DNA of 6,734 bases from Acidobacteria bacterium UBA6911 (GTDB lineage Bacteria > Acidobacteriota > UBA6911), in assembly GCA_002451015.1 (NCBI GenBank), contig DKBB01000398.1, forward strand, positions 102,876-109,609, in the 5' to 3' direction. The notes under the pieces are model-generated. The model was not told the origin of the DNA and searched no databases. It was given only the letters and a program-made list of their open reading frames with translations. The position numbers and the translations under genes were made by a program. Positions 1-6,734 of the stretch are shown piece by piece. The stretch's first letter is position 1; every line of letters begins with the position of its first letter.

Positions 1-1821
<1,821 letters not shown>

Positions 1822-1889
1822 ATCAACCGGCCGTGCCATAGAAACCAATATTACCAACCATGCGGGATCGCTCACCGTGCTTTGCCTGC

Positions 1890-1929
1890 AACCGATTCCT
1901 ATCGGCCTCGACCTTGGACGGTTTTTATT
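1890..1929 (+). terminator. Possible weak intrinsic terminator after the beta-galactosidase gene
   Basis: AACCG at 1890-1894 can pair with CGGTT at 1919-1923, and TCC (1897-1899) with GGA (1916-1918), followed at once by TTTATT. An alternative small hairpin, CCGAT-tcct-ATCGG (1892-1905), overlaps it. The stem is interrupted and the loop is long, so this is a weak call resting mainly on position and the T run. Confidence 0.3.
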
Positions 1930-2132
1930 GAATATGAAGATATTGTAAAGATTCCACCGCATTTATGCTATTTTACCTCCCGACATTAAGCGGCTTGCCA
2001 ACGACAGGCATCATGGACTGCAGCCGTAATGGCAGTCGAAAGCTCGAAGCATCGCTAGCGCATTATTGAGGCTCCTATTCCAGGATGCTTCAAATCGAAG
2101 TGGCCGTCAGTGGTTGAGTTCTTTACAAATCT

Positions 2133-2136
2133 GGAG
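2133..2136 (+). promoter_or_regulatory. Ribosome binding site deciding the start of the outer-membrane protein gene
   Basis: GGAG sits six bases before the ATG at 2143. It abuts the ATG at 2137 with no spacing and lies downstream of the GTG at 2110, so 2143 is the best start. The protein then begins MKIRTVAV, a classic signal-peptide N-terminus. Confidence 0.75.
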
Positions 2137-2142
2137 ATGAAA

Positions 2143-3006
2143 ATGAAAATTAGAACAGTCGCCGTCCTCTTATGCACGTTCATTGCATTGGGGGGTCTCG
2201 CACAAGCACAAACGCACTACCCTGCCGGAGCGGAAGGCATCAAAGGCCCTCAACTGCCGCCGCCCGGCCTTTATTTCAGGGACTACAACTATATCTACTT
2301 TGCCGATGAATTTCCCGAAGGGCCTCCGGAATTCGATCTTATGGCCTATGTTCAGGTGCCCCGTCTTGTATGGATCACCAACAAGCAGATCCTGGGCGGT
2401 TTCTACGGCATGGACATCATCGTACCGTTCGCCTACCAGGATCTTAGTTTCGTGGAATTCGGCGCCAGCGATTTCAGCCTGGCGGATATCTTCGTTGAAC
2501 CGATCACGATATCCTGGCATAAGCAGAAATTCGACGCGGCGGTCGGCTACGGTTTCTGGGCGCCTTCAGGCGATTTCAGCCCGTCGGATCCGGTTGCACC
2601 GGGCAAGGGTTTCTGGACCCAGATGCTGACCGGAGGGATCACGTATTATCCCGATGAAGGGAAAACATGGTCTCTGTCCGCTCTCAACCGTTACGAATTC
2701 AACCAGGAACAGGACGAAACAGGCATTACACCCGGCCAGTACTGGACCGTCGACTGGGGCATCAGCAAGGGTGTTACCAAAACCATGGAACTGGGCCTCG
2801 CTGGATACCACCAGATGGCAACCACCGCAGCCAGCAACGACTCTTCAGGGGACAGGAAAGATCACGCCACGGCGCTGGGACCGGAAGTCACTTTCGCGTT
2901 TCCCAACAAGATGTTTTTTGTAACCGGTCGATATTTGTTCGAGGTTGACGCATCCAACAGACCGGAAGGCAATACTATCGTCATAACCTTTACCAAGGGG
3001 TTGTAG
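2143..3006 (+). CDS. Outer-membrane beta-barrel protein, phenol meta-degradation (MetA/SphA-like) family
   Basis: This is a 287-residue exported protein, likely an outer-membrane barrel that helps take up hydrophobic or aromatic compounds; that role is known only loosely for the family. Residues 1-22 form a signal peptide (KIR, a hydrophobic core, then AQA before Q23). The mature start HYPAGAEGIKG and LPPPGLYFRDYNYIY (residues 38-52) are typical of the family. Further family-like segments are VPRLVWITNKQILGGFYGMD, DIFVEPITISWH, YGFWAPSGDF, KGFWTQMLTGGITYY, the NRYEFNQEQD strand, and the closing RPEGNTIVITFTKGL. Alternating aromatic and polar residues fit beta strands. The last residue is Leu rather than the aromatic residue usual for barrel assembly. 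No aromatic-degradation genes lie nearby, so the substrate is unknown. The start was chosen by the GGAG six bases upstream; a longer GTG start at 2110 would bury the signal peptide. A hairpin terminator follows the stop. Confidence 0.88.
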   Translation: MKIRTVAVLLCTFIALGGLAQAQTHYPAGAEGIKGPQLPPPGLYFRDYNYIYFADEFPEGPPEFDLMAYVQVPRLVWITNKQILGGFYGMDIIVPFAYQDLSFVEFGASDFSLADIFVEPITISWHKQKFDAAVGYGFWAPSGDFSPSDPVAPGKGFWTQMLTGGITYYPDEGKTWSLSALNRYEFNQEQDETGITPGQYWTVDWGISKGVTKTMELGLAGYHQMATTAASNDSSGDRKDHATALGPEVTFAFPNKMFFVTGRYLFEVDASNRPEGNTIVITFTKGL

Positions 3007-3037
3007 CCGGCAGGCTCTGCACCATCACCAAAACAAA

Positions 3038-3064
3038 AAGGGGCGAACTTTGTGTTCGCCCCTT
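3038..3064. terminator. Bidirectional intrinsic terminator between convergent genes
   Basis: AAGGGGCGAAC (3038-3048) and GTTCGCCCCTT (3054-3064) form a perfect 11-bp stem with a 5-base loop. It sits between the stop of the plus-strand barrel gene (3006) and the stop of the minus-strand Cys-rich gene (3090). Read on the minus strand the stem is followed by TTTTGTTTTGG, a good U-rich tail. On the plus strand the stem's own TT is followed by catccttctttc, a weaker tail. It can therefore serve both transcripts, and probably works better for the minus strand. Confidence 0.88.
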
Positions 3065-3089
3065 CATCCTTCTTTCAATCCTCTTAGAC

Positions 3090-3365
3090 TTAATCCCTCT
3101 GCATCCTTTCTTGTGCCCGCTGAATGAGCGTCATCAGAGTCTGCATTTTAGGTTTCGGCGTCTGGAGGAATCGTTCTATTTCTTCAGCGGAATAATTTTC
3201 TTCAATGAACTTTTGAACATCGATCTTTTCAAACCAGCAGTCCAGAATCTTGAAGCAAGGCATTCCTTCCTGGCACGAACGGCAATAGGAAAAACGCAGA
3301 TGATGCCCGAGAATCCTGCAGTATCCTTCTTTATCATCAAAAACGGTAATCCGGATTTTAGTCAT
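3090..3365 (-). CDS. Small conserved-looking five-cysteine protein downstream of TrpB2, function unknown
   Basis: This is a 91-residue soluble protein that I cannot assign to a characterised family. Its N-terminal half carries C16, C28, C31, C37 and C43, plus H21/H22, in the arrangement C-x4-HH-x5-C-x2-C-x5-C-x5-C. This looks like a metal site (zinc or Fe-S), but that is inference. The rest (about 46-91) is charged and probably helical, with no membrane segment or signal peptide. I have an impression that similar short proteins with GYCR..LGH..FSYCR and PC..I.DCW occur in deltaproteobacterial genomes; this was not checked. It begins 14 bases after the TrpB2 stop, with no good Shine-Dalgarno in that gap, so translation is probably coupled to TrpB2. 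Good coding character (coherent Cys/His pattern, tight spacing, and a terminator 26 bases after its stop) argues that it is real. A role in delivering or sensing something for TrpB2 is speculation. Confidence 0.82.
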   Translation of the reverse strand: MTKIRITVFDDKEGYCRILGHHLRFSYCRSCQEGMPCFKILDCWFEKIDVQKFIEENYSAEEIERFLQTPKPKMQTLMTLIQRAQERMQRD

Positions 3366-3379
3366 CGTTCGTTATACCG

Positions 3380-4768
3380 CTACCATTTGCCGGTTCGATT
3401 CTGGGGGGCCGGCGGAAAGCCCTTCATCGATTCCAGGGATTTCTGCAACTCTTCATCCGGGAGATCGTAATTGGTAAGCTCTCCCAGGAAGTACTTGTAA
3501 TACCCGTAGAGATCCAGGAGACCGTGCCCGCTGAGGTTGAACAGAATCGTCTTTTCCTTCCCCTCTTCCTTGGCTTTCTTGGCTTCCTGTATCGCACAGG
3601 CCACGGCGTGGCTGGTTTCCGGCGCGATGATGATCCCCTCGGTTCTGGCAAACATCACGGCCGCTTCATAGCACTCCAACTGTGGCAATGCAATGGGCCG
3701 GATCAATCCTTCTACGGCCGCCTGCGACACCAGCGGGGCCATACCGTGGTATCGGAGCCCGCCGGCGTGGATCGGAGGAGGAATGAAGTTATGCCCCAAT
3801 GAATACATGGGCAAAAGAGGTGTCATCTGGGCGGTATCGCCATGATCGTATGAGAAGGGCGCGCGCGTCAGTGTCGGGCAGGAAACCGGCTCTACCGGGA
3901 TAATGTCAATTTCAGCTCCGTTGATTTTGTCCGCGACAAACGGAAACGAAAGGCCGGCGAAATTGCTGCCGCCGCCGGCGCAGCCGATGACAACATCCAC
4001 CTTCTTTTCACCGATCTTTTCCAGCTGCTTTTTGGCTTCCAGGCCGATGATGGTCTGATGCAGCAGGACGTGGTTCAGAACGCTCCCCAAGGAGTAGCGT
4101 GTCTTTCCGGATTGATCCGTCACGGCCGCTTCCACGGCTTCACTGATGGCGATGCCGAGACTTCCGGGAGTGTCGGGCAGCTTCGCCAGGATGTCCCGGC
4201 CCGCCTGGGTTTCCTCGCTCGGGCTGGCAACGCATTTGCCGCCCCACGTCTGCATCATCAGTTTGCGGAAAGGTTTCTGATCAAAGCTGATCCGTACCAT
4301 GAATACTTTGCATTCCAGGCCAAGCAAAGCACAGGCAAAGGAGAGGGCGCTGCCCCACTGTCCGGCTCCGGTTTCGGTGGTGAGTTTCTTAATGCCGAAC
4401 TGCTTGTTGTACCATGCTTGAGCCACCGCGGTGTTGGGCTTGTGGCTGCCGGCCGGCGAGACGCCTTCATTTTTATAGTAGATTTTCGCAGGGGTACCCA
4501 GCGCCTTTTCCAGGAAAGTGGCCCGATGAAGAGGAGACGGCCTCCACTGATATAGAATTTCAAGGATTTCTTCCGGAATATCGATCCAACGCTCCTGGCT
4601 CACCTCCTGTTCGATCAGATTCATTGGAAACACCGGCGCCAGCATATCGGGCGAAACCGGATTTCCGTCCGGCCCCAATGGAGGCAACATCGGGCTTGGC
4701 AGATCGGCCGCCAGGTTGTACCACTGTCTTGGAATTTCATCCTCGTTAAGAAACACTTTTACGGTCAT
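3380..4768 (-). CDS. trpB: Tryptophan synthase beta chain-like PLP enzyme, TrpB2 type
   Basis: This cytosolic PLP enzyme condenses indole with L-serine, or O-phosphoserine in some TrpB2 members, to form tryptophan. At 462 residues it is longer than TrpB1 (about 400) and has the N-terminal extension typical of TrpB2 ([19 protein letters not shown], later [11 protein letters not shown]). The PLP-binding Lys110 lies in [11 protein letters not shown], the catalytic Glu132 in [13 protein letters not shown], and the phosphate loop GGGSN at 265-269. [26 protein letters not shown] and the serine of NLSGHG near residue 420 complete the fold, so the gene looks intact. The GAGQWG tryptophan and SGHG mark TrpB2 rather than TrpB1. 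There is no trpA or other trp gene beside it, as is usual for TrpB2, which suggests a stand-alone role such as indole salvage. The start has a strong GAGGAGG eight bases upstream. The Cys-rich gene follows 14 bases after the stop. Confidence 0.96.
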   Translation of the reverse strand: MTVKVFLNEDEIPRQWYNLAADLPSPMLPPLGPDGNPVSPDMLAPVFPMNLIEQEVSQERWIDIPEEILEILYQWRPSPLHRATFLEKALGTPAKIYYKNEGVSPAGSHKPNTAVAQAWYNKQFGIKKLTTETGAGQWGSALSFACALLGLECKVFMVRISFDQKPFRKLMMQTWGGKCVASPSEETQAGRDILAKLPDTPGSLGIAISEAVEAAVTDQSGKTRYSLGSVLNHVLLHQTIIGLEAKKQLEKIGEKKVDVVIGCAGGGSNFAGLSFPFVADKINGAEIDIIPVEPVSCPTLTRAPFSYDHGDTAQMTPLLPMYSLGHNFIPPPIHAGGLRYHGMAPLVSQAAVEGLIRPIALPQLECYEAAVMFARTEGIIIAPETSHAVACAIQEAKKAKEEGKEKTILFNLSGHGLLDLYGYYKYFLGELTNYDLPDEELQKSLESMKGFPPAPQNRTGKW

Positions 4769-4776
4769 GGAAGCTT

Positions 4777-4783
4777 CCTCCTC
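4777..4783 (-). promoter_or_regulatory. Strong ribosome binding site of trpB2
   Basis: Read on the minus strand, GAGGAGG lies eight bases before the ATG at 4768. It is a near-perfect Shine-Dalgarno at good spacing and fixes the start of the TrpB2 protein. Confidence 0.88.
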
Positions 4784-4825
4784 AAACAGTTATTATGGCT
4801 TCATTTCTCCCCAATAGAGGGCAGT

Positions 4826-4854
4826 AGAATAATTCGTCCGGGCGCGGCAATCAA
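4826..4854 (-). promoter_or_regulatory. Candidate sigma70-type promoter of trpB2 and the Cys-rich gene
   Basis: On the minus strand a -35-like TTGATT (4849-4854) is followed by exactly 17 bases and a -10-like TATTCT (4826-4831). Each hexamer matches the consensus at four of six positions. Transcription would begin near 4819 and give a leader of about 50 bases before the trpB2 ATG. The match is moderate and was found by eye, so it is a candidate only. Confidence 0.4.
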
Positions 4855-4892
4855 GAATTAGATACAAAAGGATTCGGAAGACAATAAATCCG

Positions 4893-4904
4893 CCGGGTTC
4901 CCGG
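4893..4904 (-). terminator. Possible weak terminator after the MFS transporter gene
   Basis: CCGGG and CCCGG arms are separated by two bases, starting four bases after the transporter stop codon on the minus strand, with the AT-rich gcggatttattg beyond. The arms are short and the loop would have to open further, so stability is modest. On the plus strand the same repeat is followed by TTTTT, which is the better tail, but no plus-strand gene ends here. Confidence 0.3.
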
Positions 4905-4908
4905 TTTT

Positions 4909-6189
4909 TCAAATATTCGGAACCTGCTTTTTAAAAGGGGGTTTAATCATAAACATTATGACGGTGCCGGCGGCGCACCAGACTGCAATCGTATAAAACA
5001 CTCCCTGGTAGCCATAACCATTGTCGTACAAACGGCCGGCAATAAAAGGGGCAATGGCTCCCATGGTCGTATTGACAGCAATCGTCAGTCCGGTTAAGGA
5101 GGCAAACGGCTTGGTGCCAAAATAATTGCTCAATACAGTTGCAAGACAGACAACCCCTCCATTGAAGCCGATCCCGATGCAGGCGGCCACGAAGACCAAC
5201 AGCATCGTAGAATCAGCCTGCACGGCCAGCACCTGGCCGACTCCGAATATACCGATAAAACAGGCCCAGATATATCGTGGCTCGATCCGGTCTCCAAACA
5301 CACCGACAATTACCTTAGCCAGCAGTCCGATCAGCGCCATCAGGCTGATCGCCCACGCTCCGGCATCGCGTGTATGCCCCAGATCCATCAAATGAGCGAC
5401 TCCATGACTGAGAAAAACGACAAATCCCCAGCTCACACCCATCTGGCAGACCATCAGCAGCCAGTAGACCGGACCGGACAACGATTCACGGTACGTCCAG
5501 GTTTCCGTTGTCCTATGGACCATGGCGCGCTTGTGTCCGGTCCCACCCTTGTCCGTTGCAGATGTTGCATCCTCAGCGCTTCCGTCGGGAACCTGACCCA
5601 GATCCTCCGGTGATTCTTTGACAAAAAGGACGGCGATCACTGCAGCAAAACAGGACAGCACGGCCATAAACCACCAACCCACGCGCCAGCTTCCACCGCC
5701 GAATTCGATCACCCGGTTCAGAAGGGGTGCTGCAATGAAACCGCCGACTGCGGTCGCCGAGCTCAGAATGGCCAGGGTGAAGGCGCGTTTTCGAACAAAC
5801 CACTTCACAAGCCCGACCTGGGCGGCGATCACGCCTCCCATAACCACTCCGATGCCGACCACAATGCCGAATACCATGGCCGCCAATAGTCCGCTGTTTA
5901 CAACCGTAGCCATTAAAATGGAACCGACGACAACTAGCAGGCTGCCGGTGAGCATGGTGAGGCGGATACCGTACCTGCCGACACAGAGAGCTACAAGGGG
6001 CCCGGGAAGACCCGACATAATGGTGAAGATGGAAAATATCGAACCAAGGGTCTGTCGATTCAGATCCAGATCCTGCATCATCACCGCCTCGACACCCCTG
6101 GATCCGTATATCGGGAAAGCCAGGTTTATGAAAACAATGATCCACAGAGCGGACAGCAGCTTCCAACCGTAGAAATTACGAGGCGGCAT
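4909..6189 (-). CDS. Major facilitator superfamily transporter, oxalate/formate or monocarboxylate-like
   Basis: This is a 426-residue inner-membrane protein with about twelve hydrophobic segments in two six-helix halves. The first helix covers roughly residues 9-29. The loop after helix 2 has the motif A remnant VGRYGIR (70-76), and GVFGDRIEPRY is its counterpart in the second half. WFVRKRAFTLAI (130-141) resembles the WF.RRR signature of monocarboxylate and oxalate/formate-type carriers. The hydrophilic central loop (about 191-238) starts with SPEDLGQVPDG, a common feature of this MFS branch. The substrate is probably a small organic anion, but the sequence does not settle this. The reading frame opens at 6243, but GGAAGGAG six bases before the ATG at 6189, and an extended -10 inside the longer version, both favour 6189. 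It lies upstream of trpB2 on the same strand with a 140-base gap, so co-transcription is uncertain. Confidence 0.9.
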   Translation of the reverse strand: MPPRNFYGWKLLSALWIIVFINLAFPIYGSRGVEAVMMQDLDLNRQTLGSIFSIFTIMSGLPGPLVALCVGRYGIRLTMLTGSLLVVVGSILMATVVNSGLLAAMVFGIVVGIGVVMGGVIAAQVGLVKWFVRKRAFTLAILSSATAVGGFIAAPLLNRVIEFGGGSWRVGWWFMAVLSCFAAVIAVLFVKESPEDLGQVPDGSAEDATSATDKGGTGHKRAMVHRTTETWTYRESLSGPVYWLLMVCQMGVSWGFVVFLSHGVAHLMDLGHTRDAGAWAISLMALIGLLAKVIVGVFGDRIEPRYIWACFIGIFGVGQVLAVQADSTMLLVFVAACIGIGFNGGVVCLATVLSNYFGTKPFASLTGLTIAVNTTMGAIAPFIAGRLYDNGYGYQGVFYTIAVWCAAGTVIMFMIKPPFKKQVPNI

Positions 6190-6195
6190 CGGCAT

Positions 6196-6203
6196 CTCCT
6201 TCC
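6196..6203 (-). promoter_or_regulatory. Ribosome binding site deciding the start of the MFS transporter
   Basis: Read on the minus strand, GGAAGGAG lies six bases before the ATG at 6189 and directly touches another in-frame ATG at 6195. I see no Shine-Dalgarno before the ATG at 6243. The protein therefore most likely starts MPPRNFYGWK, close to its first membrane helix, as is usual for the family. Confidence 0.75.
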
Positions 6204-6226
6204 TGAAGCTCGAAAACAGTTGCTGC

Positions 6227-6235
6227 AGTATAGCA
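6227..6235 (-). promoter_or_regulatory. Candidate extended -10 promoter of the MFS transporter
   Basis: The minus strand reads TGC followed by TATACT, which fits the extended -10 form TGnTATAAT with one mismatch. No good -35 hexamer lies 16-18 bases upstream, which extended -10 promoters can tolerate. Transcription would start near 6220 and give a leader of about 30 bases before the ATG at 6189. Confidence 0.4.
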
Positions 6236-6386
6236 TCAGACATGAGACAACACGCCTGCTTTTCTCACAGGCTTCCGCCGACTGTTTTCAGGCAGAGCGC
6301 AGCCTATAAACCTCCAAGAAAAATAACGGGCCGCGAACAGGAATCAGGAGGGAGGTTATCGTCCCGGACAGAGATCGGATTTTCGT

Positions 6387-6734
6387 TTATTCTTCCGAAT
6401 CCAAACGGATGATATGAGCGTTGTGCTGCCGGACTATATCGAGCAGGTCTTCACGGCAGGTAAAGAGGATCAATTGACGGTGAGCGGATTCCTGGACCAG
6501 TATATTGCATGCCTCAAGCAGTCGGGAGCGGTCGTAAGCGGCAAAGGGCTCGTCCAGCAGGCAGGGGCAGGTCTCGTCTTCGTTCGACACCAGGTCCAGG
6601 ATACCGAACCGTATGGCGAAATAAAGCTGATCCTGGGTTCCTCGGCTCAACTGATCGGCCGATCGCAGTTCGCCGGTTTCTTTTTCCCGCGCCCAAACCT
6701 GGAAATCCGGATCGATCTTGACCTCTTCGTACCG
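6387..6734 (-). CDS. ABC-type/AAA ATPase of the YhaN/SbcC-like class, C-terminal fragment (5' end outside window)
   Basis: The last 115 residues of a larger protein are visible. The frame stays open to the window edge: the codon at 6648-6650 is TTG (Leu), an internal residue of the ABC signature LSRGTQDQ (residues 29-36 of the visible part) and not a start. Walker B follows as CPCLLDEPFAAYD, with Asp61 and catalytic Glu62. LILFTCRED (about 88-96) occupies the H-loop region but has Arg where a His is common. This arrangement is typical of the C-terminal ATPase lobe of long coiled-coil ATPases such as YhaN, SbcC and Rad50, which act in DNA repair or nuclease complexes. The Walker A lobe and coiled coil must lie beyond 6734. 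Which member it is, and whether a nuclease partner such as YhaO/SbcD sits beside it, cannot be told here. It is followed by about 200 bases before the transporter. Confidence 0.85.
   Translation of the reverse strand, partial: RYEEVKIDPDFQVWAREKETGELRSADQLSRGTQDQLYFAIRFGILDLVSNEDETCPCLLDEPFAAYDRSRLLEACNILVQESAHRQLILFTCREDLLDIVRQHNAHIIRLDSEE

Larger units (their letters stand above)
1822..2142. other. Non-coding leader between the beta-galactosidase and outer-membrane protein genes
   Basis: This 321-base stretch has no convincing gene; the longest ATG frame I followed, from 1860, closes after 23 codons. It contains a possible weak terminator at 1890-1929, an AT-rich stretch around 1921-1975, the inverted repeat AATAT-gaag-ATATT at 1931-1944, a 6-bp stem GACTGC/GCAGTC with a 10-base loop at 2016-2037, and the palindrome CGCTAGCG at 2053-2060. 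I could not find a -35/-10 pair good enough to name a promoter, although one for the downstream gene should lie here. Confidence 0.6.

Noticed and set aside
2030..2046. Possible sigma54 promoter (TGGCAG... with a downstream GC)
   Set aside because: The GG to GC distance is nine bases rather than the required ten, and the TTGC element is absent.
2110..2142. GTG start at 2110 for the barrel protein
   Set aside because: It would put 11 residues, including acidic ones, ahead of a complete signal peptide and lacks a Shine-Dalgarno; ATG at 2143 has GGAG at six bases.
4058..4555. 165-residue plus-strand open frame opposite trpB2
   Set aside because: It has no domain signature and lies wholly within the intact TrpB2 gene.
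5573..6166. 197-residue minus-strand frame overlapping the MFS gene in another frame
   Set aside because: It is rich in Arg, Cys, His and Ser as expected for an out-of-frame reading of membrane-protein codons; the MFS frame explains the region.
5618..6172. 184-residue plus-strand open frame opposite the MFS gene
   Set aside because: It is low-complexity, rich in Thr/Pro/Arg, and lies opposite transmembrane-coding sequence, a known source of long antisense frames.
6318..6356. Possible terminator for the ATPase gene ending in GTTATTTTTC on the minus strand
   Set aside because: Only a six-base stem including a wobble pair (GATAAC/GTTATT) with a loop of almost 30 bases could be drawn, too weak to call.

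Overview
The window is ordinary coding DNA of moderate GC from a Gram-negative bacterium, as shown by a secreted outer-membrane beta-barrel protein. The stand-alone TrpB2-type tryptophan synthase beta subunit, the small Cys-rich protein next to it and the phenol-degradation-type barrel resemble anaerobic Desulfobacterota-like or related metagenomic lineages. That placement is an impression from gene content, not a phylogenetic result. No tRNA, rRNA, CRISPR array, transposase, integrase or clear horizontal-transfer signature was seen.

Layout: the left half is on the plus strand. It holds the 3' part of a GH2 beta-galactosidase gene (1-1821), whose N-terminal half lies outside the window. A 321-base non-coding leader follows, then a complete gene for an outer-membrane protein of the phenol meta-degradation (MetA/SphA-like) family (2143-3006). 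A strong perfect hairpin at 3038-3064 separates this half from the minus-strand genes and looks like a shared bidirectional terminator.

The right half is on the minus strand. Reading in the direction of transcription it holds the C-terminal end of a YhaN/SbcC-like ABC-type ATPase (6734-6387, running off the window), a 12-helix MFS transporter with its own extended -10 promoter candidate (6189-4909), a TrpB2-type PLP enzyme with a strong Shine-Dalgarno and a promoter candidate (4768-3380), and a 91-residue five-cysteine protein that starts 14 bases after the TrpB2 stop (3365-3090).

How they may work together: TrpB2 and the Cys-rich protein look like a two-gene operon and are the most interesting pair. 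TrpB2 condenses indole with serine or phosphoserine to make tryptophan, and here it has no trpA, trpC or other trp gene beside it. The MFS transporter is on the same strand but has separate signals, so a functional link is only a possibility. The beta-galactosidase and the barrel protein are on one strand but separated by 321 bases, so they are probably not tightly co-transcribed. Two start sites were moved from the longest reading frame on ribosome-binding-site evidence, and one (the ATPase) is an open fragment rather than a short gene. No convincing new multi-gene system is visible.
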